Of a stretch of DNA of 64,000 bases, positions 10,978-20,668 are shown piece after piece. Origin of the DNA: Perkinsus olseni. Taxonomy: Eukaryota; Perkinsozoa; Perkinsida. Every line of letters begins with the position of its first letter. Positions within the stretch are counted from its first letter, which is position 1. The notes beneath the pieces are model-generated. The model was not told the origin of the DNA, ran no database searches, and saw only the letters and a program-made list of their open reading frames with translations. A program made the position numbers and the translations under genes. The stretch lies in the NCBI GenBank assembly GCA_013115125.1, contig JABANN010000018.1, positions 62,001-126,000 of the forward strand, written 5' to 3'.

Positions 10978-11528
10978 GGCGCTGTAGTTATCTGTGGAGA
11001 AAGACTGAGGTACAGTCACTTCATCTAAAAGAATGAATGTATAGAATAAAAACAGACTGGGTAGTCTTGAATAGCGAGTAATCGATTTCCGCGTCGATGG
11101 GTCGAACCTTGACCTCAAGATACGCGGCACGTATCTTCGGGTATCCTAGGTCGATGCACGCTAGATACAGAATAGCCCCGGTGCAAGCACGCCTTCAGTA
11201 AATCGATCACGTCCAAAAAACGAAACCGTTCCTTTTTAGGTTTCTTGTTTCATTAGAATGTCGAAGACGCATTGCTTTAGTCTCTGTCCGGGCCGTAAAT
11301 GCCGTCATGGCGTACGTCATCTGCCTGGGTGCTTCCTTTCAAGTTATTCCAGCTTATACCACCCGCGCCCCACTCCCGTAACACGACTCTAAGCGTCTAG
11401 CAATAGCATACCGATACACTACTGTCGTCGTAAAAATAAACGTAAGATGAGTAGTAGCATAGCTCAGCGAGAGTTCGTTCGTGACTACTTCAGGAACCAG
11501 CTTCTACTTCTGCGTATTTCATCAACCC
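10978..11528. other. Intergenic region, nothing identified
   Basis: Lies downstream of the RNase H-like gene and upstream of the small membrane-protein gene, all on the minus strand. It probably holds a promoter. I see no RNA gene, repeat or convincing frame. Confidence 0.4.
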
Positions 11529-12775
11529 TCAGTGGGAAATTATCTCCCCGACATGCCCTGGCTGTCGTGATCCGAATGTAGCAAGCTCGTCAGCACGCTT
11601 GTTGTTGCACCGCAGCGTGTGAATCCAAGTGACGTTCATACGGTCCACCAGCTCGTTGATGACGTTGTCAGCCCTATTTTTCAACTGCTGAAGTTCGAAC
11701 TTGTTGACCTTCCATTGGGAGGGCCCCATTTGGTTTATAACGAGGCGGCTGTCGCCTTGTATGATCAAATTCGCGGGTTCTTCGATAAGCTCGTTCACTT
11801 TTTCTAGACCCATGCAGAGAGCTTCATACTCCGCTTCGTTATTAGTTCTCCCTGGCCCCAGCTTGAGCGACCAGGCTGCTATCTCATCGAACTGCCCATC
11901 GTCATCCTTCCTATAGAGCACAGCACCACTACCAGCGCTTGATTGTTCCCCCTGTGAACCGCCGTCGAATGTCAACATCAAGTTGGGTAAGTTTGTAGGG
12001 GAAGATGGAGCTCCGTTGTGCAAAGATTCAGGAATGTTGCAGATCGAAGTCTGGGAACCCAGTCCGTCTTGATGCCGTGCCCGCTTCTGCGCAGGCTCCA
12101 AAAACCGGGCGGCTGCGAGATAGTTGCCACGAAGACGGTTAGCCTGTGGGCCCTAAAACCGAGCAGATTCTTCAATAACCACCCATCCGAGATCGATCCC
12201 GCCCACCATGAAATTGAGAGAGTTGCACGTCCGATCAAGCTCCATGACTGCGTCAAAATTGAGGCTCTGACGAATCCAAAGAGTATCCTTATACACCTCG
12301 GTCCACTTCCAGTCCCCCTCGCCGATCTCCAGTAAAACCTCATCCACATCTGACGTGGACGATACTCCTTTAACAGGGGAAGCTTCCAAGAGATTGGGTT
12401 TCTCGTCCGCAGAGGAGGCGCTCACAACATTGCTTGTAGATGGGTTAGATACCGGCCCATTCTCAACTGTCTGTTGTATCGGGACTTTGCTAGAAAGCTT
12501 GTCAGCAATTGTTGCTCCGTCCTTGCCATCCGCGACAACTTTGCCCGATGTAGGATAGTAGCTTATACCTCCGTTGTGCTTCCTCAGGCGAACTTGAAGC
12601 TGCTTCCCACCGTTCTTTTCGACGAAGTCACCTGACCATGCGGATGGGAAGATTGTGACGCGAACTCCGGCGCTGGCTCACTTTCCTCTACATCCTCACC
12701 CAGTTTCCTCACCAACATATCGACGAGTTCTCGCAGAGTTGCGCATGTTCGCGACAAAGCCTTCGGCGGGGGCAT
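11529..12775 (-). CDS. RNase H-fold protein (RVT_3/RNase HI-like) with N-terminal extension
   Basis: Start ATG 12775 (MPPPKALSRTCATLRELV). Intron 1 (G|GTGAGG..GGTCAG) joins to GDFVEKNGGKQLQVRLRK and an exon with SYYPTSGKVVADG. A 54-nt intron at 12153-12206 removes an in-frame TAG. The last exon ends at 11529 and carries the RNase H fold: MLTFDGGSQGEQSSAGSG (first catalytic Asp), GRTNNEAEYEALCMGL (catalytic Glu), IIQGDSRLVINQM (Asp) and NKRADELATFGS (fourth carboxylate). This resembles the plant/bacterial RNase HI-like group rather than eukaryotic RNase H1. The expected role is cleavage of RNA in RNA:DNA hybrids. The N-terminal 150 or so residues match no domain I know. No transit peptide is obvious. 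Confidence 0.85.
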
Positions 12776-12965
12776 CGAAAGGGCAAAGTCCGCACAAGGC
12801 TACGCAATAAGTTCATGCAGTGCGGTGGCCAGTCGATCGGATTCAGTGTCAGACGACCGAGTTTGTCGAGCGCAAATCACCGGTGACACTCCCAACTCGA
12901 CGACTCGAAGCAAATTGGAAAAAATCCAAAATAAACAGGCATAACACGCTCAGACCTCCGAGATC

Positions 12966-14444
12966 TTAGTTCGCTTTGGTCTTCTTGGCAGCGCGAGCTT
13001 CCATCTTCTTCTCGTGCTTCAAACTCTTGGAAGTGTGAGACTTCTTTTTGGAGGGCTGAAAAAAGGTAAGGTGCTGAGGCGAAAGCAGCTCGGCGATCTT
13101 AATCGGTCTATCGCAACCCCCTCTAGACGACCACGAAATACTCATTCTCATGCTTACTCCTTCCTCCTGTTGTATGAGCCTCTTCGTAGCGTACGCCGCG
13201 ACGCCGAAAAAAGCTGCAAACACGCCCAGCATGTACACGGCCTTCTGGAGGCTAGTCATCGAGTCGCCAGGAAGACCGACGGCAGCACCACTACTCGCTT
13301 CGCTCTAACATTAAAAGAAGGATAAAGGTCAAGAGCGGCTCAAATCAATCGTATACTATGCCGTGGTTGGCAACAAGTTGTACCTTCAAAATTTCTTCCA
13401 AGAGCTCAAACTGCTGAGGAGACATCTGACCGCTTGGTCCGCTGGAGGGATCGGTGTTAAGCATGGCCGTTATCTTCGCGTCATCCTCCAAAAATTTCGC
13501 AGGGGAAGACTGATAATCACCTGTCAGAGGAATGCTGGGGACCTAGTGTATGACGATAGCGACGCTGCGATGAAGCGAAAGACGCTGACGAAGCCTCACT
13601 CATCAATTCCGGGGTGATGTAAAAGTAGCAGTTTCGAATCATCCCCATTTGCAAGAACTGGATGGCTTGCTCGGTCTGAACCTGACCAAGGAGGAGATTA
13701 ACAAGATCAGCGAGAAGAACTCAGAGAGGGCCAGCGTCGCCGGTGCCAATGGACTGAACCGGCAAAATTCTTACTCCGTGCTGATTCATGATTTCATCGA
13801 TAGTATCCTTCAAGTCTCCCTCATGACGATTGAAGTGGATTCTTGCGACAGACAAGCAAGCCGACATCCTGTCCTTTTTCTGGGTAGGGGTCAAGTCCTC
13901 GTCAACCTGATCATCAAAGAGTCAACGCATACCCCAAGTAGTTCTCGCCTCTTCCAAAACAAGCCCTCACTAACAAAATCGTCACCCTGCACTGAGAGAC
14001 ATACACTGACACTTAGTGAAGTTCACTCAGCTAAATGTCTGACACTAACCCAGAAAGTACCGCATTGGCCTCTTCTTCCTCGCGTTTGGCCTTCTCAATG
14101 GGAGACTCTCCAAGAACATCATCATCCTCCTCATCGTCCTCGTCTTCTGTCTCGTCATCCTACAGGAACGCAATATCTCACAGAGCCGGGAGGGATTGGC
14201 AGCTCACTAGCTCATCGGGAGAATCGGCGAACAGCTCGTCATCATCATCAGGATCGTCCTCCTCTTGTACCTCAACCTGCAAGAAACGAAGCGGTGACTT
14301 TCGGAAGCCCTCATTGAAGAATCCGAGAACATGCGAGCATGAGCTGCCTAGTACCTCAGTTTCCGCTAGTGCGACAGTCGGAGTCTCCGAGAAGAGAACT
14401 GCGAGGGCGAGGATGGAAAGTAGGATTGACCAGTGAACACGCAT
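12966..14444 (-). CDS. Type I membrane protein with acidic luminal region
   Basis: Start ATG 14444; signal peptide MRVHWSILLSILALAVLF. Exon 2 begins at VEVQEEDDPDDDDELF and exon 3 at DDETEDEDDEEDDDVLG, both strongly acidic. Later exons read VDEDLTPTQKKDRMSACLSV, VQTEQAIQFLQMGMIRNC and SPAKFLEDDAKITAMLNT, all with phase-consistent GT..AG joins. Near the C-terminus MTSLQKAVYMLGVFAAFFGV forms a single membrane span at about 13200-13260, followed by a Lys-rich tail (PSKKKSHTSKSLKHEKK) ending TAA at 12966. The layout (signal, acidic lumen, one span, basic cytosolic tail) suits an ER membrane protein. I do not recognise the family; the acidic region might bind calcium. A tiny exon near 13965 is optional. 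Confidence 0.65.
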
Positions 14445-14481
14445 ATTTGATAATGCAACAATGCACTGCTTGGGACTCAGT

Positions 14482-14710
14482 CTAACGTTCACGAGCTAGG
14501 CCAGCTAACACCATACACTGGAGTAGGAGGTTTTCTCTAGCTTCCCGCAGCTGAACGATGGAACGCTCCTGTGGAACAAAAATTGTCGGTGGATGAGGGT
14601 CGAAAGGACGGGAAATCAGTTTTCGGGACCCAGGGCACGGCATTAGCCACGCAATTCTCGATAACTCTAGGCAGCTTCTACACACAAATCTTTAAGGCTT
14701 CCTCGAGCAT
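14482..14710 (-). CDS. Possible microprotein of 37 residues
   Basis: ATG 14710, directly preceded in frame by TAA, opens MLEEALKIC. A donor TGT|GTGTAG joins in phase through an intron of about 120 nt to an acceptor ending TTCCACAG near 14567. The second exon encodes ERSIVQLREARENLLLQC and ends at TAG 14482. The product would be one amphipathic helix of 37 residues. It could instead be the 3' part of a gene whose other exons I missed. Low confidence. Confidence 0.3.
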
Positions 14711-15057
14711 TTAAACGGCTCGCTCCACACGGCTAGAATGCCCGTATGGAAGCAGAGCACGGCTTCTGCTTCCACAGGCTTCTAGCAGCGTCACGCGCCA
14801 CGAAATTGACGCGCGTGCCGCAACCGTAACGAGCATCGCCGAGACTTGGATGATCGTCCGGTGATCCGACTCCCTCCGAGATTCGCGTAGTCAATCTGAA
14901 CAATCGATCCCGTCAAGGTTCTATGTGTGGTAGCTCCGGAGTCACCCGTAACCCGTGTCCTACATTCTCTCGTGTTATTCTACTAGTCTCGATCTAGCCA
15001 GAGGAGTAAACTTATTCCACTAGCCAGAGGATCGCATTCCAGTTACAACTTTTCTGA
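14711..15057. other. Divergent intergenic region with imperfect hairpins
   Basis: Separates the minus-strand genes from the plus-strand CoA kinase gene. It contains an imperfect hairpin at about 14748-14773 (GGAAGCAGA...TCTGCTTCC) and a GC-rich inverted pair ACGCGC...GCGCGT near 14793-14816. Promoter sequence is likely, but no motif is certain. Confidence 0.4.
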
Positions 15058-16162
15058 ATGCTGACATCGATAACCGGCATTGCTGGTTGTATTCTCACGA
15101 CCGCTCAGCTGCCTCTCGGAGTCCTCCGCCGCAAGCTCCGCCGCGATCACCGCAAGTATCTTATGACGGCAACAGCAGCAGTTGTCGTGGAGTTTTGGGT
15201 AAGTTTTGGGAAGAGTGGCCTTTCACAAGTCTGTGGTGGCGTACACCTCTGTCGGGTTAACGATCATGTTCTACCATAGGTTACTAAGAAGCACGGCGTT
15301 TTAGCCGGCCTGGTCGCCGGAGCTCTCCACTTCGTTGGCAGTCGTTTGGTCATTCCCGGAATTACCGGCGGCATTGGCTCGGGGAAGTCTACGGCGGTGG
15401 CGTGTTTGGAGGCGAAGTACAATGTCCAGTAAGGAGGCATGTCGGTCGGAGTCTCCGACTCGGAGACGGTCAGTTCTGACGTTCCTTCACCTTAGGGTGC
15501 TTGATGCGGACAAGGTCGCTCGGGAGATCATGGAACCTGGTCGCCCTGCTTTTAAGGAAGTAGTCAGCTCCTTCGGAGACGGCATAGTCACTTCCCAGGG
15601 CCAGATTAACAGGCAAAAACTAGGCGAGCTTGTAAGCAGGGTGAATTGGTGGGGATTGCGGTGTCGCCGGAGCGGCGGTCGTTTCTGCGCTGTGATGGTG
15701 ATGCTGGACCGAAAACTACTTCTGGGGTCTCACCTGTCGCTTGTTCACATCTGTAGTTAGTAGGTATTCGCAGATGCGAAGGCCCGAGCCTTGCTGAACA
15801 GAATAACTCACAAGCATATCATTATAACTATGCTTCGGCGTCTCTTCTCCTACCGTGTGCTGCCCCCTTACAACAAGCCGCCGCTAGTGATGGACGTGCC
15901 TCTCCTACTCGAGACACCCGGCCTGAGATGGCTCTGCGATCCAGTGGTCGTCGTCTACGTCGACCCTCAAACCCAGCTCGATCGTCTTGTCAAGCGCTGC
16001 CCGACTGAGAGCGTTACGAATTTGACCAACAGGATCAAGTCGCAGATGCGTCTCGACGACAAGGTAGCCCTTGCTGACAGGGTCCTGGACAATCGCGGTG
16101 ACCTGAAGAACTTGGAAAAACAAGTGGATGATTTATATGAAAAGGAAATCAAGAATATGTGA
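15058..16162 (+). CDS. coaE: Dephospho-CoA kinase (CoaE)
   Basis: Catalyses the last step of coenzyme A synthesis: ATP-dependent phosphorylation of dephospho-CoA at the ribose 3'-OH. Exon 1 (ATG 15058) is a basic and hydrophobic N-terminal extension (LPLGVLRRKLRRDHRKYL) ending TTTTGG|GTAAGT. Exon 2 encodes another hydrophobic stretch (VLAGLVAGALHFVG), then the P-loop GITGGIGSGKSTAVAC. Exon 3 has RVLDADKVAREIMEPGRPAF (the DAD motif) and INRQKLGELV. The long last exon has FADAKARALLNRITH, PLVMDVPLLLETPG, VVVVYVDPQTQLDRLVKR and NRIKSQM, ending TGA 16160-16162. All family hallmarks are present. The hydrophobic N-terminus resembles a membrane anchor or mitochondrial-targeting region, as in animal DCAKD; targeting is inferred. 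Confidence 0.92.
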
Positions 16163-16385
16163 TTGTACCATTGCTGTGCTCGAGTGTGTGTCGGTATCAT
16201 CTCCCGGATTTGTATTGCAACTAGGAGCCTTCGCTCAGCAATATTTACCAGTGGTATTTCTCCTAGTTTCGTGGTCAATGTAATGAGGTTGGGTAATGTG
16301 GCGACGCTTCCCTCTTCCAGTGCTAATGAGGGCGTAAGGAATCTCCTGTGCAGTTAGGTTGCAAGCCAATTAATTTACCTCTAGC

Positions 16386-16700
16386 ATGGCGACAAGTTCT
16401 GCATACGACGTGAAGAAGGCCCCTTTCTGTGCATCATCGATGAACCAACCTACGGAGAGCTTCAGCGAAGTGGCGCGGACTGTGGCGTCGTTGCCAGCGA
16501 TCTTCCGCTTCCATCACAAGCCTTACGACTCCGTTTTCGACGAAACTTTCACGCCCAAAAACTTCGAGCTAGAGCCCCCGAGCCGACCTGCTGGCTGGAG
16601 CATGGAGGAGTGGCAAATAGCGAAGGAGACTGTCGCATTGGGCATAACTTCAACCATCATCAGAGTGGTGGACAACCCTGCAAGTTCGACCACTGAGTGA
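16386..16700 (+). CDS. Unrecognised small protein of 104 residues
   Basis: A single uninterrupted frame with ATG at 16386 and TGA at 16698-16700. The protein starts MATSSAYDVKKAPFCASS and contains FRFHHKPYDSVFDETFTP and PAGWSMEEWQIAKETVA. It is soluble and of mixed charge, with no signal peptide, membrane span or known motif. It follows coaE on the same strand after about 220 nt. Codon choice and composition look like the neighbours, so I regard it as real, function unknown. Confidence 0.5.
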   Translation: MATSSAYDVKKAPFCASSMNQPTESFSEVARTVASLPAIFRFHHKPYDSVFDETFTPKNFELEPPSRPAGWSMEEWQIAKETVALGITSTIIRVVDNPASSTTE

Positions 16701-17124
16701 TGCAGGTAGTCGAGTGTCATCGCCACTGCCGTCGTCATCATGTCTATGAATTCCCTCTAGTAGTGTTGGATCGTCCGGGTCCTTTAAGAGACTAGAGTAT
16801 TTGCACTATTCTAATACTTATCATCGTGCGTCCAAACTGATGCTCGATGAACCTCTATATTTCGTTCTCCCTCGCGGAGAGGCCGGCGCAAGCGATATTT
16901 TTGCTTACCTATCATCGCACGGCACTCGGACCTCCTCCCGTCGGGCAGAATTTTTATGTTGTCTTTTATTGATATCCTCGGATCAGCATGTATCTATCTG
17001 CAAACGACTGGAATGCATGTTAGCCTTGGATGTACCATGTTCTCTTAAGTTGAATCAATAGGCCTCGTTCCTAGGATTTGGCGCCTCTTCATCTCCCAGA
17101 ACTACTGTTAAATTTTCTGTCCAT

Positions 17125-18350
17125 ATGGATTTGAGAGGACGAAAGGCGGTCGCGTTAATGCTCGGCAAGGCCACGCTGGACATTGGCCTGCTTCTCCTAT
17201 GCATACACTTGGAGACTGCCGAGCAAGTGCCCAAGTCCGGACAGTTCTTCTCGGTGAAGATGAGTATCTCGGCCTCTCAGGTGGCTGCGATTCACCTTCT
17301 ATATCGTATTCGGATTTATCTCTGGCTTCGGCAACCTGCTAGTCTATAACATGACAAGATTAGCAGCGGCAACCTCGAATTCAGAATGGGTCAGGAACCT
17401 TCGCTCCGGCATGATATTCCTGCCTATCGTGGTAAGGATATCCAACGATATCGCTCGCCATGGAGCTTCCTGAGCTTTCCGGCAGGGCCGCTCTAGAATC
17501 GGTGGAGTACGAGGCGCCGGAGCCGCTCACATAACTATATAGGAAGGCTTCGTATAGCCGGCCTCGAGTGCTTGCTAGAATTGGGCATGGACCAGAAGCC
17601 TGATAAACCGCCCTCACCGACTTCAAATGCGCTTGTTCGTTTTCCAGCCGATGATGACCTTGCTGAGCATCTCGCGGCACGAGGGACGCTCTCGAGAGGG
17701 CGTTGACGTCTACATTCCCGCAACAACTGGGTCGGCCCTCCTTTTCGTCGTCATGGCCACGGCCTACTATGTGATACTCTAAGCTGATCGCAAAGATATT
17801 TAGCACGCACTGTGTAGATTCTGTGGTACTTGAGGCATCGGCATGAGATAGATCTCATCGACGTGGACGAGTTGGGGATGTTCGCTGATTTGTTGAGAAG
17901 GCGCCGCCAAGAACCCCGACGAAAGACGTCTGAGGAGCTAGACAGGATTCTCGACGCTAACACACTCGCGTGGCCCCGCGAGGACTCCGGAACGCCTCTT
18001 CCTGTGATCATGGGTCATCAGCGCATGATGTCCTCGTGCCCCATATGCTTGGAGTCCTTCATTGAGCTCCGAGAAGCGGGTGATGAAACTTGCGGAGAGA
18101 TTAGCCTTATCAAGTTGTGCAAGCATCTGGTACATCGCAAGTGCCTCAAGGTGAGGTATGAGTACCAGTTATTGTTGTTACACTTTTCACTTTCGTTCCC
18201 GTTGCTTGACTCCTTCCTGGTCAGGATTGGTTCAAAGCGAGAAATTCAATACAGTGCCCTGTCTGTAAGCAGGACCTAACCGAACCAGTGACGGACATCG
18301 TGTTGAACGAGGATAGCGTCATGCCTGCAGAAGCTTCCGAACGGACATGA
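17125..18350 (+). CDS. Membrane-anchored RING-H2 E3 ubiquitin ligase
   Basis: Start ATG 17125 (MDLRGRKAVALMLGKATL). Phase-consistent joins give successive hydrophobic segments: LDIGLLLLCIHLE, WLRFTFYIVFGFISGFGNLL and, after the last membrane exon, GSALLFVVMATAYYILWYLR, so three or four spans. A cytosolic segment follows (DLIDVDELGMFADLLRRRRQ) and then a RING-H2 finger: CPICLESF...LCKHLVHRKCLK, an intron GTGAGG..GGTCAG, and DWFKARNSIQCPVCKQDL. The Cys/His order (C-x2-C, C-x-H-x3-H-x2-C, C-x2-C) is complete. The stop is TGA 18348-18350. It is expected to be an E2-recruiting E3 ligase of the ER or endomembranes; the substrate is unknown. The exon joins around 17450-17650 are less sure. Confidence 0.8.
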
Positions 18351-18673
18351 GGCTGGGCGTCGCTCTGTGTAGGTTGGCCCCTTGCATGTAGTCTCGGTTG
18401 TAATATCTCGGATGTTGACCGATAATGACTTCTTGTGTTCATCGAGTTGGTCGTAGGAGGTGCGTGTGAGTTTTAGTCCAACGCCGGCCCCGGCTTAGTC
18501 GGCATGAGTGATTCGCCCTACATCACGAAAACATGGTCCATTCTCTCCTGTGTCACACCAGTGCACACAGCAACAGTCCCCAGCACTTGGAACTCAAGTT
18601 GCATCCTCGGGAGACTTCGGCATAACATGCAGTTCGCAGGAGACTGGCTACTGGTCCAGTAGTGCTGGAAAAC
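18351..18673. other. Convergent intergenic region, nothing identified
   Basis: Lies between the 3' ends of the RING ligase and the glycosyltransferase-like gene. No repeat, RNA gene or convincing frame is seen. It should hold both 3' untranslated regions. Confidence 0.4.
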
Positions 18674-20518
18674 TCATCCACATATGGTGGCATGGCAATC
18701 AGGGTCGATGACTCCTACGGGAGTACACTCTTCAAACCCACCCTTCAGGATGACGGAATCGCACACTTCCCTCCAGGTGACATCTTCGAAGGCCCTCAGG
18801 TCGAATCCGTCGTACCGGGCAAGATATGCCTGCATGATCTGGTACTTCTTCGACATACCCGCGAAGTGGACGACGAAGCCCGTGGTGTTGATGTCAGCCC
18901 TAGGGGTCTTGAAGTTGATATCGACAACACGAGGATCCACGAACTTGATAGACCTCGTCGCGCGGGCCCCGAAGGGTCCAGCGATGCGTGCCAACTCGGT
19001 GAGAACGCAATACGTGAGATCAGCCACACTGTGAAGTAAACTCCTGAAGGGCAGCACTTCCGATAGACAGCTGCTGCTGTACTGGTATAAGGTGTTGTTC
19101 CCAACCACACCCTCCTCGGAGAGCCTCCCAGACATCTCGTCAGTAGCGTACTGGAGGACTGTCAACGCCAGCGCATCCTGGTCCACGAAAGGCAAACCGT
19201 AGATGCTGGCGTAGCCCAGCAGGATGTCCAGGAAATGCCGTCCATTGAAACTTTTACGAATGATCGCTAGTCCTCCATTGAGCTCAGTCCTATCGGGCAC
19301 ATCCCTCAGTACGACATCAGCACCGTCTGCGAGGAACTGATGGAGTGGTATGTCGTAGCAAGAGAAGCTGACCACCATGTCCGCTGCATCGGCCACGATG
19401 ATAGCATCGTAGTGATACAGCCATCGACTGGCCGCCCGCCATTTGATCCAACCGACTGACGACGGTTGAGCTACACTAACTTCTCGTGGCTCGCCGGTTT
19501 TCCCAATCACAAACCTGAGGGGCCACACTGCCCTCGGATACCGGACAGTGTGCAAGGGGTCATAGCCGTCGTACTCCTCATCGTCAACAACGACTTCGTA
19601 GCCATGGCGGGCAGCATAGCATCTCCACATGCCCACTGCCGACCGCGTAAGAGGCGAGTCCCTAGTGTTATAAGCAACAGAGAGGATCAGCCCAACGCGG
19701 TGACCCTGTGGGGCGGATCTCTCCGGTATCCCCGGTGAAGGATGCCTCGTCCGTCGAGCCATACGCTGCTCTGCCACAGCACACCTCCTGGCACGCTCTT
19801 CCCGCCACCAGTAGAAGGAGGGGGCCATCAGAGCAGATCTTGGGACCTCCTGACGCAGCTGTGCTACCCTGTCCAACATCATAGCGAGAGTTGACGCCTG
19901 ACTGAAGTAGAGGAGTTGCAGGGCGTACGTGCATTTGGAGCGGGAGAGATGGCCTCGGTGCTCGTCCCGTCGCCATACTGCGTATTGCCAAATCCGAAGG
20001 TACATTGTTGTACAGAAGTCGAGGAGTGCCATCGCTACATGATCACCGCCCTCGCCAACCTCATCACATACAGTAGCTGTCGGTACACTGTTGGAGTGGT
20101 CTTCGTGATGAAACCACTTATACGCCATTATATCGCATTGCCGATCGTAGCGCCCCTCCCGCAGCGGTGAGCACACCAAGGGGAAGAGCTCAACGAGCCT
20201 CGGGTGGAATGGCGGGGCGGTCAGAAATTGGACCAAGTCGAAATCAACGACTCCCGCCTCTCTTATATCTTCAGCCAAGCTCACAAATCCGTCCTTCGTG
20301 CCACTTGAACAGCATATCCGGAAAGAGGACCCTCGGCTGGATACGCAATCTTCGGGTCCATCGGGTTCATAGCGAGGATCACAGCAATACGCTCGGAACT
20401 CCACATCATACCACTCGATGCTACACTCAGTATCTTTCACTTCCCCAACGCATGACACGAACAAGAACGAAGTAGAGAAGCATACGAGAAGCACCCCACT
20501 ACGACATGCAACCATCAA
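18674..20518 (-). CDS. Secreted glycosyltransferase-like protein with N-terminal Cys module
   Basis: A single intronless frame of 614 codons (ATG 20518 or 20515), unusual in this intron-rich window. A signal peptide (SGVLLVCFSTSFLFVSC) precedes a Cys module with two C-x10-12-CC units at residues 32-46 and 58-70. The C-terminal half looks like a GT-A nucleotide-sugar transferase: VGLILSVAYNTRD, MWRCYAARHGYEVVVDD, WIKWRAASRWLYHYDAIIV, then ADAADMVV at the usual DxD site, ELNGGLAIIRKS, FVDQDALALTVLQY and VVHFAGMSKKYQIM. This order recalls GT34-like (GMA12/MNN10) or related transferases; the sugar and acceptor are unknown. The DxD is altered to DAAD, so metal binding is not certain. It probably acts in the secretory pathway. 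Confidence 0.7.
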   Translation of the reverse strand: MMVACRSGVLLVCFSTSFLFVSCVGEVKDTECSIEWYDVEFRAYCCDPRYEPDGPEDCVSSRGSSFRICCSSGTKDGFVSLAEDIREAGVVDFDLVQFLTAPPFHPRLVELFPLVCSPLREGRYDRQCDIMAYKWFHHEDHSNSVPTATVCDEVGEGGDHVAMALLDFCTTMYLRIWQYAVWRRDEHRGHLSRSKCTYALQLLYFSQASTLAMMLDRVAQLRQEVPRSALMAPSFYWWREERARRCAVAEQRMARRTRHPSPGIPERSAPQGHRVGLILSVAYNTRDSPLTRSAVGMWRCYAARHGYEVVVDDEEYDGYDPLHTVRYPRAVWPLRFVIGKTGEPREVSVAQPSSVGWIKWRAASRWLYHYDAIIVADAADMVVSFSCYDIPLHQFLADGADVVLRDVPDRTELNGGLAIIRKSFNGRHFLDILLGYASIYGLPFVDQDALALTVLQYATDEMSGRLSEEGVVGNNTLYQYSSSCLSEVLPFRSLLHSVADLTYCVLTELARIAGPFGARATRSIKFVDPRVVDINFKTPRADINTTGFVVHFAGMSKKYQIMQAYLARYDGFDLRAFEDVTWREVCDSVILKGGFEECTPVGVIDPDCHATICG

Positions 20519-20668
20519 ACTGATTCAAGCCCTTCTCCTCCGACTCAGGACCACTAACAACACAACCCTGCCGAGTCAATTCTTTTCAGCCAGTATTCCT
20601 AGCACCGTTGCAAGAGCCTCAGAGTGCGCCAAAAGAAACTAGAGCTGTCGCGATGATGACTACAACGC

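Noticed and set aside
13649-14317. Plus-strand open frame of 222 codons
   Set aside because: It is antisense to several well-supported minus-strand exons of the acidic type I membrane protein.
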